A stretch of DNA of 7,033 nucleotides from Chloroflexota bacterium (GTDB lineage: Bacteria > Chloroflexota > Limnocylindria > Limnocylindrales > CSP1-4). The DNA lies in NCBI GenBank assembly GCA_021802185.1, contig JAKAAV010000122.1, forward strand, positions 1 to 7,033. The letters run 5' to 3'. Below are positions 1 through 5,188 of the stretch, piece after piece. The notes under the pieces were generated by a model, which made no database searches, was not told the DNA's origin, and saw only the letters and a list, made by a program, of their open reading frames with translations. The translations under genes and the position numbers were made by a program. How positions within the stretch are numbered: the first letter of the stretch is position 1; the number at the start of each line of letters is the position of its first letter.

Positions 1-1
1 T

Positions 2-163
2 TCGACGAACGTGCTGACGAACCTGCCATCGGCCGGCAACGACGAGTTTGCAGGGCGGGCGACGGACGAGGTCATGCGACTGCTGGGCGCGGTCGAGGAC
101 TCCGCTGCCCGAGCCCGCGAGCAGGTCGGGACCGGCCGCTTGCGCGACCCGGAAGGGGAGTGA
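2..163 (+). CDS. fchA: C-terminal end of a probable methenyl-THF cyclohydrolase / formimino-THF cyclodeaminase (FchA, FTCD_C family), partial
   Basis: Only the last 53 residues are in the window; the 5' end lies off the left edge. The tail reads STNVLTNLPSAGNDEF, then a helical stretch (RATDEVMRLLGAVEDSAARAREQV) and a polar end before TGA at 161-163. The pattern N-V-L-x-N-L-x-x-x-x-x-D-E-F followed by a long amphipathic helix is how the FTCD C-terminal/cyclodeaminase family ends, as I recall it from mammalian FTCD and bacterial FchA. FchA converts 5,10-methenyl-THF to 10-formyl-THF in the cytosol. The next gene, folD, acts on the same folate intermediates and overlaps this stop by GTGA, which supports both the call and a shared operon. 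The identification rests on a short tail and context, so it is probable rather than certain. Confidence 0.6.
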   Translation, partial: STNVLTNLPSAGNDEFAGRATDEVMRLLGAVEDSAARAREQVGTGRLRDPEGE

Positions 164-1194
164 CTGCGGCGCACGTCGACCTCGACCGGCCCTCGGCCTC
201 CGACGACCGGCGCTCGGCAGCCGAGGACGGCTCCCTGCCGGCACCATCCCTGCCCGACGGGGCGCTGATCATCGCAGGGGCTCCCATCGCGGCCGAGATC
301 CGCGAGCGGGTGCGACGCGGCGTCGTCGCGTACCGGCGCCGCCAGCGACGCGCGCCCGTCCTGGCCGTGCTGCACCTCTCGCGAGGCCCGTCGTTCGAGA
401 TGTATGCGCGGCAGATCGCGCGAGCGGGCGAGCGGGTCGGGATCGAGGTGCGACGGGTGGGCATCGGGGTCCCCAGCCCCGCCGGGACGTCATTCCCTCG
501 GCCGAACCCGGGCACCCCTCCCGTCCCCGGTCGCCGCATCTCCGGAATGGCGCTCCGCGCGCGGCTTCGTGAGCTGTCGTCGGACCCCGAGATCGACGCG
601 ATCATCGTGCAGCAGCCGCTGCCCCGTGGCATCCCGCCGGTCGCGGTCTTCGAGGGGCTCGACCCGGCCCGGGACGTCGACGGGATCACCCCACTCAATG
701 CCGGGATGCTCGCGGCCGGCCAGCCCGCGTTCGCCCCCGCGACCGCACAGGCCGTGGCGGAGATCCTCGACCGATCGGCCGGGGCGCTCGAGGGACTGCA
801 CGCGGTCGTCGTCGGCCGCAGCCTGGCGGTCGGGCGGCCGGTCGCCCAGCTGCTCCTGCGCCGCAACTGCACGGTCACCGTCTGCCATTCTCGAACGCGG
901 GACCTGGCGAGCTACACCCGGCAGGCCGACGTCCTGGTCGTCGCCGCAGGGCGGCCGGGCCTCCTGGGGGCCGGCATGATCAGGCCGGGCGCCATCGTCG
1001 TCGACGTCGGGACCACGGTCGTCGACGGACGCGTCGTCGGAGACGTCGACCCGGAGCCCGCCCGGGCCGTCGCGGCGGCGGTCACCCCGGTGCCCGGTGG
1101 GGTCGGACCCGTCACGAACGCGATCCTGCTCGAGCACGTCCTGCAGGCCGCGCGGGCGAGAGCGCGCGCCCGAGAGCGCAGCCGTTCTCGCTAA
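160..1194 (+). CDS. folD: FolD-like methylenetetrahydrofolate dehydrogenase, divergent, lacking the cyclohydrolase lysine
   Basis: A 344-residue cytosolic one-carbon enzyme that oxidises 5,10-methylene-THF to methenyl-THF with NAD(P)+. Usual FolD proteins are about 285-300 residues; this one has a 35-residue acidic/Pro N-terminal extension, an extra Pro/Gly-rich loop (about 102-128) and an Arg-rich tail (331-344). FolD signatures seen are VQQPLP (150-155; Gln151), RDVDG (171-175; Asp174), the Rossmann stretch GRSLAVGRP (219-227) with TVTVCHS (238-244), and PVPGGVGPVT (310-319). The usual GDDPASxxYVxxKxxA motif is degraded to GPSFEMYARQIARA: Tyr82 is kept, but the residue four later, normally the catalytic Lys, is Ile86 (ATC at 415-417). 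Loss of that Lys should abolish cyclohydrolase activity while dehydrogenase activity could survive. Start: GTG160, the only in-frame start before the conserved core, overlapping the upstream TGA. The purine-rich GGAAGGGG sits almost on it, so translation is probably coupled. Confidence 0.9.
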   Translation: MTAAHVDLDRPSASDDRRSAAEDGSLPAPSLPDGALIIAGAPIAAEIRERVRRGVVAYRRRQRRAPVLAVLHLSRGPSFEMYARQIARAGERVGIEVRRVGIGVPSPAGTSFPRPNPGTPPVPGRRISGMALRARLRELSSDPEIDAIIVQQPLPRGIPPVAVFEGLDPARDVDGITPLNAGMLAAGQPAFAPATAQAVAEILDRSAGALEGLHAVVVGRSLAVGRPVAQLLLRRNCTVTVCHSRTRDLASYTRQADVLVVAAGRPGLLGAGMIRPGAIVVDVGTTVVDGRVVGDVDPEPARAVAAAVTPVPGGVGPVTNAILLEHVLQAARARARARERSRSR

Positions 1195-2348
1195 CCGGCC
1201 GGCAGCAGGGACGGGTCGACCAGCTGGCTCACCGTGACCGGGTGCGGCACCAGGTGTTCGGGGAGCCCGGACATGAACGTGAGCGACTGCTGCCAGCCCG
1301 CCTGGTCGATCGCGCCCAACCCATGCGCCTGCGTGTACGGGCTCTGCCAGGTGGCGATCGTCGCCTTCAGGATCGTCAGCTGCAGCGCCTGCTGCGACTT
1401 CAACTCCGGCACGACCGCGATCGCTGCGTCGAGTCCCTTCTGGGGATCGGCCTGGATGTCGCGCATCGCGTGGAGTGTGGCCGCGACGAACGCTCTGAGC
1501 GCCGGACCCTTCGCGGCGATGGTCTGCGTGCTCGAGATGAGCCCCGGGCCCGGAAGCGGCACCGTCCGGTCGACGTGCAGCACGACCACCTTCTGACCCT
1601 GCGACTCGAGCTGCAGCGGCTCGTTGTTCGTGTACCCCGTCGCGGCGTCCACGGCGCCCCGGTACACCGCGGCCTCCTGGCTGTAGTCGGGGTACTCGAC
1701 GATCTGGACGTCGCTCGTGGTCAGGTGCGCGGACTGCAGGAGCGCCTGGAGCATGATCCACGAGCTCCCGCACTTGCACGGGGTGCCGATCCGCTTGCCC
1801 TTCAGGTCGCCCGCGGTCGTGATGCCGGAGCTCGCCTTCGCGAACACGATGTTGGGGAACGTGCCGTAGATCGTGGCGATGTAGCGGATCGGGATGCCCT
1901 GGCTGACCGCCGGGATGACGCTCGTGCCGTCGGCGATCCCGACGTCGAGGTTGCCCTGCCCGACGAGCACGACGAGGTCGGGGTCGATCTTGTTCTGGAA
2001 GGTGACGTCGAGCCCGGCGGCCCGGTAGTAGCCGGCCTGCTGGGCGAGATAGAACTGGGCGAACTGGACGCTCGGGATGTACCCGAGCCCGACCGTGAGG
2101 TGCGTGAGGCTGCCGCTGGCCCCGCCCGATGCGCTGGCCCCGCCCGGCGAACCCGCGGGCGACGGCGGCGAGGACGCCGGCGAGCCGGTCGAAGCCGATG
2201 CCGCGACCGACGACCCGGGCGCGATCGCGGATGAGGCGGGCGACGCGCAGGCTCCGGCGAGCAGCGCGAGGATCGCCGGGAGGACGAACGACCGTCGGAC
2301 GGTTCCCGCGTGGAACGGCCGTCTCCGGCTCGGCGCGTGATCTGACAT
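1191..2348 (-). CDS. ribY: NMT1/THI5-like ABC substrate-binding lipoprotein, probable riboflavin-binding RibY
   Basis: A 385-residue exported solute receptor, last gene of the transporter operon. The N terminus has a basic stretch (RRR 8-10, RR 18-19), a hydrophobic core (21-32) and a lipobox-like AGAC with Cys34 as the probable lipidated residue. A Ser/Ala/Gly/Pro linker runs from about 35 to 80. The NMT1/THI5-type domain follows: TVGLGYIPSVQFAQFYLA (85-102), then GYYRAAGLDV, the lobe-linking GKRIGTP (184-190), and VDAATGYTNNEP (233-244), a ligand-cleft stretch typical of the family. The FMN riboswitch upstream of the operon points to riboflavin rather than a thiamin precursor, as in the RibXY systems described in Chloroflexi. 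Start ATG2348 has AGGGGG 8 nt upstream, 20 nt after the permease stop. Odd: Cys191-Lys-Cys193 in the cleft loop. The TAG stop overlaps the convergent folD stop by 4 nt. Family is certain; substrate is inferred. Confidence 0.87.
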   Translation of the reverse strand: MSDHAPSRRRPFHAGTVRRSFVLPAILALLAGACASPASSAIAPGSSVAASASTGSPASSPPSPAGSPGGASASGGASGSLTHLTVGLGYIPSVQFAQFYLAQQAGYYRAAGLDVTFQNKIDPDLVVLVGQGNLDVGIADGTSVIPAVSQGIPIRYIATIYGTFPNIVFAKASSGITTAGDLKGKRIGTPCKCGSSWIMLQALLQSAHLTTSDVQIVEYPDYSQEAAVYRGAVDAATGYTNNEPLQLESQGQKVVVLHVDRTVPLPGPGLISSTQTIAAKGPALRAFVAATLHAMRDIQADPQKGLDAAIAVVPELKSQQALQLTILKATIATWQSPYTQAHGLGAIDQAGWQQSLTFMSGLPEHLVPHPVTVSQLVDPSLLPAG

Positions 2349-2356
2349 CGTGACCA

Positions 2357-2362
2357 CCCCCT
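2357..2362 (-). promoter_or_regulatory. Shine-Dalgarno AGGGGG for the binding-protein gene
   Basis: AGGGGG lies about 8 nt before ATG2348, in the 20-nt gap after the permease stop. It supports ATG2348 over the in-frame GTG three codons upstream. Confidence 0.7.
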
Positions 2363-2368
2363 GGGCCG

Positions 2369-3184
2369 CTACCCGCGAGTGCCGACGATGCGGCGTTCGA
2401 CGAGCACGACGGCCAGATACAGGACGACGCCCAGGAGGGCGACCGTCAACAACGTCGCGAACAGCAGCGGGATGTCGAAGAGACTGCCCCGCGCGAGGTT
2501 GATGAGCACGCCGAGCCCCTGCTCGCCGCCGGCCCACTCCCCGATGATCGCCCCGACGACGGCGAGCGTGACGCCGACGCGCATCCCGCCCATGATTCCC
2601 GGCATGGCCGCGGGCAGCTCGAGCGTCCAGAGAAGCTGCCCGCGGGTGGCCCGGAACGAGTGGGCCATCTCGAGCAGGCGCCGGTCGACGCTGCGGAGCC
2701 CGACCATCGTCGCGACTGCGACCGGGAAGAACACGATCAGCGCGCAGATCACGACCTTGCTGAGCAGACCGCTGCCGAACCACAGTGCGATCAGCGGCGC
2801 GAGGGCCAGGATCGGCGTGGCCTGCGCGGCGACGAGGTACGGCGACAGGACCCGTTCGACGAGCCGCGACCGGGCGAGCGCGTAGCCGGCGACCAGCGCC
2901 GCAGATGCGCCGACGGCGAACCCGAGGACGACCTCGAGCAGCGTCTGCGCGGCGTTCGGCTCCATCGTCCCGTCGAGCCACGCCGAGACGAACCGCTCTG
3001 CCACGACTTCCGGCGCCGGCAGGATGAACACGGGGTAGTTGCCGACGACGACGATCAGCTTCCAGAGCAGCACGAACGCGACCGCGGCCGCGGTGACGTC
3101 CACGATTCGGCGCCACCGCGAGCCTCCGCGCGGCCGGTGCGCCGCCGCCGGCTTCGCGCAGCGCTGCACGGAGTGGCCCCTCAC
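2369..3184 (-). CDS. ribX: ABC transporter permease, BPD_transp_1 type, probable riboflavin permease RibX
   Basis: A 271-residue inner-membrane subunit of the SsuC/TauC/ThiX-like family. About six hydrophobic segments are visible, near residues 30-48, 81-104, 116-136, 142-163, 202-218 and 236-262. The cytoplasmic EAA loop that docks on the ATPase is EMAHSFRAT...LELP (172-191); its usual Gly is Arg178, while the terminal Leu-Pro is kept. A cytoplasmic Arg-rich N terminus precedes the first segment. Start GTG3184 was chosen because it overlaps the ATPase stop (GTGA) and has a strong GGGAGGA six bases upstream. Length matches the family. It sits between the ATPase and the binding-protein gene, so the three form a complete importer. 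Riboflavin or a flavin precursor as substrate is inferred from the FMN riboswitch; taurine- or thiamin-precursor-type substrates are the alternatives. Confidence 0.9.
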   Translation of the reverse strand: MRGHSVQRCAKPAAAHRPRGGSRWRRIVDVTAAAVAFVLLWKLIVVVGNYPVFILPAPEVVAERFVSAWLDGTMEPNAAQTLLEVVLGFAVGASAALVAGYALARSRLVERVLSPYLVAAQATPILALAPLIALWFGSGLLSKVVICALIVFFPVAVATMVGLRSVDRRLLEMAHSFRATRGQLLWTLELPAAMPGIMGGMRVGVTLAVVGAIIGEWAGGEQGLGVLINLARGSLFDIPLLFATLLTVALLGVVLYLAVVLVERRIVGTRG

Positions 3185-4062
3185 CGGTCGTCCTCCCGTC
3201 CGAACGGGTCGAACCACGCCGGGACGCCGAGCTCCTCGATCGGCACCTGGCGCGTGCGCTGCTGCCGGCCGATCTCTGCGCTGAGCTCTTCCCGCGTCGG
3301 ATCGTCCGTCGCGCCCTCGAGGTGCCGCCGGATCGTGCTCGCCGTCCCGCCGAGCGCCAGCACGTCGAGGTTGGCATCGCGCTCGGTGCGGTCGAGCGGC
3401 ACGGCGACGTCGGCGACGACGTGCCCGGGACGCGGCGACAGGACCACGACCCGGTCGGCCACGTACACGGCTTCCGAGATCGAGTGCGTGACCAGCAGGA
3501 TCGTCGTCTCGGTCCGTTCCCAGAGGCGCAGCAGCTCGGCGTTGAAGCGCTCGCGCGTGAGTGCGTCGAGGGCGCTGAACGGTTCGTCGAGCAGCAGCAC
3601 CGATGGGCCGAGTGCGAGCGCGCGCGCGATCGCGAGTCGCTGCCGCATCCCGCCCGACAGCTCGTGGGGCCGCGCGCCCCGGAACTCGCGGAGCCCGACC
3701 AGGCCGAGCAGGTCGGTCACCTGCTGCTCGCGCCGGTCCCGCGACCAGCCGGCAAGCTCGAGGGGGTACGCGACGTTTGCGGCGGCATCGCGCCAGGGCA
3801 GCAGCCGCGGTTCCTGGAACACGAACCCGACGCGCGGATCCGGCCCCGTGACCGGCCGCCCGTCGAGCTCGATCGAGCCCGCGTCGGGACGCAGCAGCCC
3901 CGACACGAGCCGCAGGAGCGTGCTCTTGCCACAGCCATTCGGCCCGATCAGCGCCACGACCTGGCGTTCGGGCACGTCGAACGAGACGGCGTCGAGGACC
4001 GGCAGCCGCCCGTCCGCGGTCGGGAACGATCGCGAAACCTCGCGGATCGAGATGCTTGCCAG
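3181..4062 (-). CDS. ABC transporter ATP-binding protein of the riboflavin-type importer
   Basis: A 293-residue nucleotide-binding subunit that powers the importer from the cytosol. All ABC motifs are intact: Walker A GPNGCGKST (40-48), Q-loop FQE with Gln83, signature LSGGMRQR (135-142), Walker B VLLLDE (155-160) with Glu160, D-loop SALD (163-166), switch His193 and an aromatic A-loop residue near Phe13. The family is the SsuB/TauB/ThiZ type, with a roughly 40-residue C-terminal extension ending WFDPFGREDDR. There is no ATG, GTG or TTG near the natural N terminus. The best start is CTG4062, giving (M)ASISIREVSRSF, with AGGGGG six bases upstream. Longer versions would have to read through riboswitch and leader sequence that does not look coding. 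It is first in the operon, behind the FMN riboswitch, and overlaps the permease start by GTGA. Confidence 0.92.
   Translation of the reverse strand: MASISIREVSRSFPTADGRLPVLDAVSFDVPERQVVALIGPNGCGKSTLLRLVSGLLRPDAGSIELDGRPVTGPDPRVGFVFQEPRLLPWRDAAANVAYPLELAGWSRDRREQQVTDLLGLVGLREFRGARPHELSGGMRQRLAIARALALGPSVLLLDEPFSALDALTRERFNAELLRLWERTETTILLVTHSISEAVYVADRVVVLSPRPGHVVADVAVPLDRTERDANLDVLALGGTASTIRRHLEGATDDPTREELSAEIGRQQRTRQVPIEELGVPAWFDPFGREDDR
3191..3197 (-). promoter_or_regulatory. Shine-Dalgarno GGGAGGA for the permease GTG start
   Basis: GGGAGGA ends six bases before GTG3184, inside the last codons of the ATPase gene. It decides the permease start and points to translational coupling across the GTGA overlap. 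Confidence 0.75.
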
Positions 4063-4065
4063 GAT

Positions 4066-4101
4066 CTGCCCCCTGTCGTCGGGCCTCGCTCCGGGGGGCA
4101 G
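4066..4101 (-). promoter_or_regulatory. Hairpin masking the ATPase ribosome binding site (candidate riboswitch expression platform)
   Basis: In the minus-strand RNA, CUGCCCCC (4101-4094) is perfectly complementary to GGGGGCAG (4073-4066), giving an 8-bp stem with seven G-C pairs and a 20-nt loop. The second arm contains the Shine-Dalgarno AGGGGG of the ATPase gene, so the closed hairpin should block initiation. There is no U-tract, so translational control fits better than an intrinsic terminator. That it is switched by FMN is inferred from its position just after the aptamer. Confidence 0.6.
4069..4074 (-). promoter_or_regulatory. Shine-Dalgarno AGGGGG for the CTG start of the ATPase gene
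   Basis: AGGGGG is separated by six bases from CTG4062. It is the only purine-rich site near the natural N terminus and is the main reason to accept CTG as start codon. Confidence 0.6.
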
Positions 4102-4145
4102 GCGGAAGGGGCACGGGCGACGTCGGCTTGCGCCTGGCGCTCGCG

Positions 4146-4326
4146 CCTCACTTCTCCCATCCGGACTCTGACCGTCGGCTCCCCACCAGGGATCCACCGT
4201 CGCATCGACCTGCCGCGCGCATCGCCACTGCCATGCGGGCGCCAGATTCCGCGCCGGGTCGTGGGCTGGCGGACGATCTCGTCCACCGACCACCGGTCGG
4301 GAATTCCACCCAACCCCGAAGTGAAG
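4146..4326 (-). promoter_or_regulatory. FMN riboswitch (RFN element) controlling the transporter operon
   Basis: The transcript of this stretch carries the conserved RFN segments in the right order. First come CACTTCGGGG and GGGTGGAATTCCCGACCGG (4323-4293). Next is a P3-like hairpin GGTGGACG-AGAT-CGTCCGCC (about 4287-4268), then AGCCCACGA (4267-4259). Finally AGCCGACGGT (4180-4171), AGTCCGG and ATGGGAGAAG (about 4167-4151) close the element. The outer helix P1 forms between 4326-4318 and 4154-4146: six perfect pairs CACTTC/GAAGTG plus three more including one G-U. The fit to the family consensus is close; the middle P4/P5 part is longer than usual. FMN binding normally turns off riboflavin synthesis or uptake genes. 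Here the element lies about 84 nt before the ATPase start, so flavin-dependent repression of the importer is expected. Confidence 0.92.
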
Positions 4327-4333
4327 GCGTGTT

Positions 4334-4365
4334 CGTGCCTGCGCGCCGAGGATACCGCAGGCACG
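4334..4365. repeat. Perfect 10-bp inverted repeat with 12-nt spacer, operator-like
   Basis: CGTGCCTGCG (4334-4343) and CGCAGGCACG (4356-4365) are exact reverse complements. The element lies between the two divergent transcripts, 8 nt outside the riboswitch and about 55 nt before the phosphatase start, and its spacer holds the candidate -10 box of the transporter operon. This suits a dimeric repressor or activator site. An RNA hairpin is also possible, but the proposed transcription start would leave out one arm. No regulator gene is visible nearby. Confidence 0.5.
4349..4354 (-). promoter_or_regulatory. Possible -10 box (TATCCT) for the riboswitch-transporter transcript
   Basis: TATCCT on the minus strand fits TAnnnT. 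It would start transcription near 4342, about 15 nt before the first base of the riboswitch. No recognisable -35 hexamer is seen. It lies in the spacer of the 4334-4365 inverted repeat. Tentative. Confidence 0.35.
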
Positions 4366-4407
4366 CGCCCGACGAGCGCGGATACCGTGCCGAGATGCGG
4401 ACGCGGA

Positions 4408-4413
4408 TACAGT
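4408..4413 (+). promoter_or_regulatory. -10 box TACAGT of the histidine phosphatase gene (leaderless start)
   Basis: GGATACAGT ends six bases before ATG4420, so a start seven bases after the hexamer would fall on the A of ATG. No Shine-Dalgarno precedes the ATG. Two similar GGATACCG copies lie upstream at 4350 and 4380. No clear -35 is seen. Confidence 0.5.
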
Positions 4414-4419
4414 TCGCGC

Positions 4420-5097
4420 ATGTTGACCCTCGTCCTCACCCGTCACGGCGCGACGCCGCACTCCAACCCCGAACAGCACCTGGGGCAACGCCTGGACGTG
4501 CCGCTCTCCGAAGCGGGACGTGCGGCCGCCGCCGCGCTCGGTGCCCGACTCGCTGACATCCAGTTCGACCGGGTCATCTCGAGTCCGCTGCTCCGGGCCG
4601 TCCAGACCGCCGAGCTCGCCGCGCCCGGCCGGGAGATTGAGCGCGACCCGCGACTCATGGAGATGGACTACGGGCGCTGGGAGGGGCTGACGTACGCGCA
4701 GATCGACGAGACGGACGCAGCCGCACGGCGACGCTGGGAGCAGGATCCGGCGCGGCTGCCGTGCCCGGGCGGCGAATCGGGCGATCAGGTCGCGGCTCGA
4801 GTGACGTCGTTCATCGACGAGATGCTCGACTGGGCCGAGAACATGGACGGCGACGCGCCGCCGGCCGGCTCCGAGCCCGACCGTTGCCTGCTCGTGGTCG
4901 GGCATTCGTCGACGAACCGGATCCTGCTGTGTGCGGCGCTCGGCGTGAACCTGCGTGAGTATCGCCGCCGGTTCGTGCAGGCGCCGGGCAACCTCACGGT
5001 GCTCCGCTACAACGCGCAGCGCGGGCCCGGCGCGCGGCTGCTCCTCGCGAACGACGTGTCGCACATCAGGGGGGTCGTCGGCGAGACCTGGACGTAG
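4420..5097 (+). CDS. Histidine phosphatase family protein (phosphoglycerate mutase-like)
   Basis: A 225-residue soluble enzyme of the branch-1 histidine phosphatase superfamily, which removes phosphate through a phospho-histidine intermediate. Motifs in order: RHG (8-10) with nucleophile His9, SSPLLRAVQTAE (54-65) with phosphate-binding Arg59, MEMDYGRWEG (80-89) with acid Glu81, and VVGHSSTNR (159-167) with the second His162. All catalytic positions are present. The length is typical of CobC/GpmB-like phosphatases, but the substrate cannot be told. A short acidic loop, GDAPPAGSEPD, sits at 144-154. Start ATG4420 begins the first beta-strand (MLTLVLTRHG) and has a -10 box directly before it. 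The gene is divergent from the flavin-transporter operon; a role in flavin phosphate metabolism is possible but nothing in the protein shows it. Confidence 0.9.
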   Translation: MLTLVLTRHGATPHSNPEQHLGQRLDVPLSEAGRAAAAALGARLADIQFDRVISSPLLRAVQTAELAAPGREIERDPRLMEMDYGRWEGLTYAQIDETDAAARRRWEQDPARLPCPGGESGDQVAARVTSFIDEMLDWAENMDGDAPPAGSEPDRCLLVVGHSSTNRILLCAALGVNLREYRRRFVQAPGNLTVLRYNAQRGPGARLLLANDVSHIRGVVGETWT

Positions 5098-5104
5098 CGC
5101 ATCA

Positions 5105-5164
5105 GTCAGGCAGCCGGCGGGCGGGTCAGGCAGCCGGCGGGCGGGTCAGGCAGCCGGCGGGCGA
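5105..5164. repeat. Tandem repeat, three copies of a 20-bp unit
   Basis: GTCAGGCAGCCGGCGGGCGG occurs at 5105-5124, 5125-5144 and 5145-5164; the first two are identical and the third differs only at its last base (A for G). It fills most of the 91-nt gap between the convergent phosphatase and DedA genes. Near-perfect identity implies recent expansion. No coding role; the GCCGGC palindrome in each unit could add weak structure to both 3' ends. Confidence 0.9.
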
Positions 5165-5188
5165 GCCACGCGTGGGACGAGCGGGGTG

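Noticed and set aside
2349..3377. Frame extending the binding-protein gene upstream to about 3377 (minus)
   Set aside because: The extension is Arg/Ala-rich and lies antisense-shifted over the permease; the signal peptide and Shine-Dalgarno fix the start at 2348.
2660..4171. Long plus-strand open frames opposite the transporter genes
   Set aside because: Biased composition (Arg, Gly, Asp) and no motifs; mirror image of well-supported minus-strand genes.
4146..4326. TPP (thi-box) riboswitch, suggested by the THI5-like binding protein
   Set aside because: No CTGAGA or thi-box core is present; the conserved blocks match the RFN element instead.
4334..4365. Intrinsic terminator
   Set aside because: The stem is strong, but there is no T-run on either strand and the site lies in a divergent promoter region rather than after a gene.
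4063..5064. Open frame continuing upstream of the ATPase to 5064 (minus)
   Set aside because: It crosses the riboswitch and the opposite strand of the phosphatase gene; the residues match no family. It is open because of high GC.
5098..5188. CRISPR array
   Set aside because: The 20-bp units are directly abutting without spacers, and no cas genes are present.
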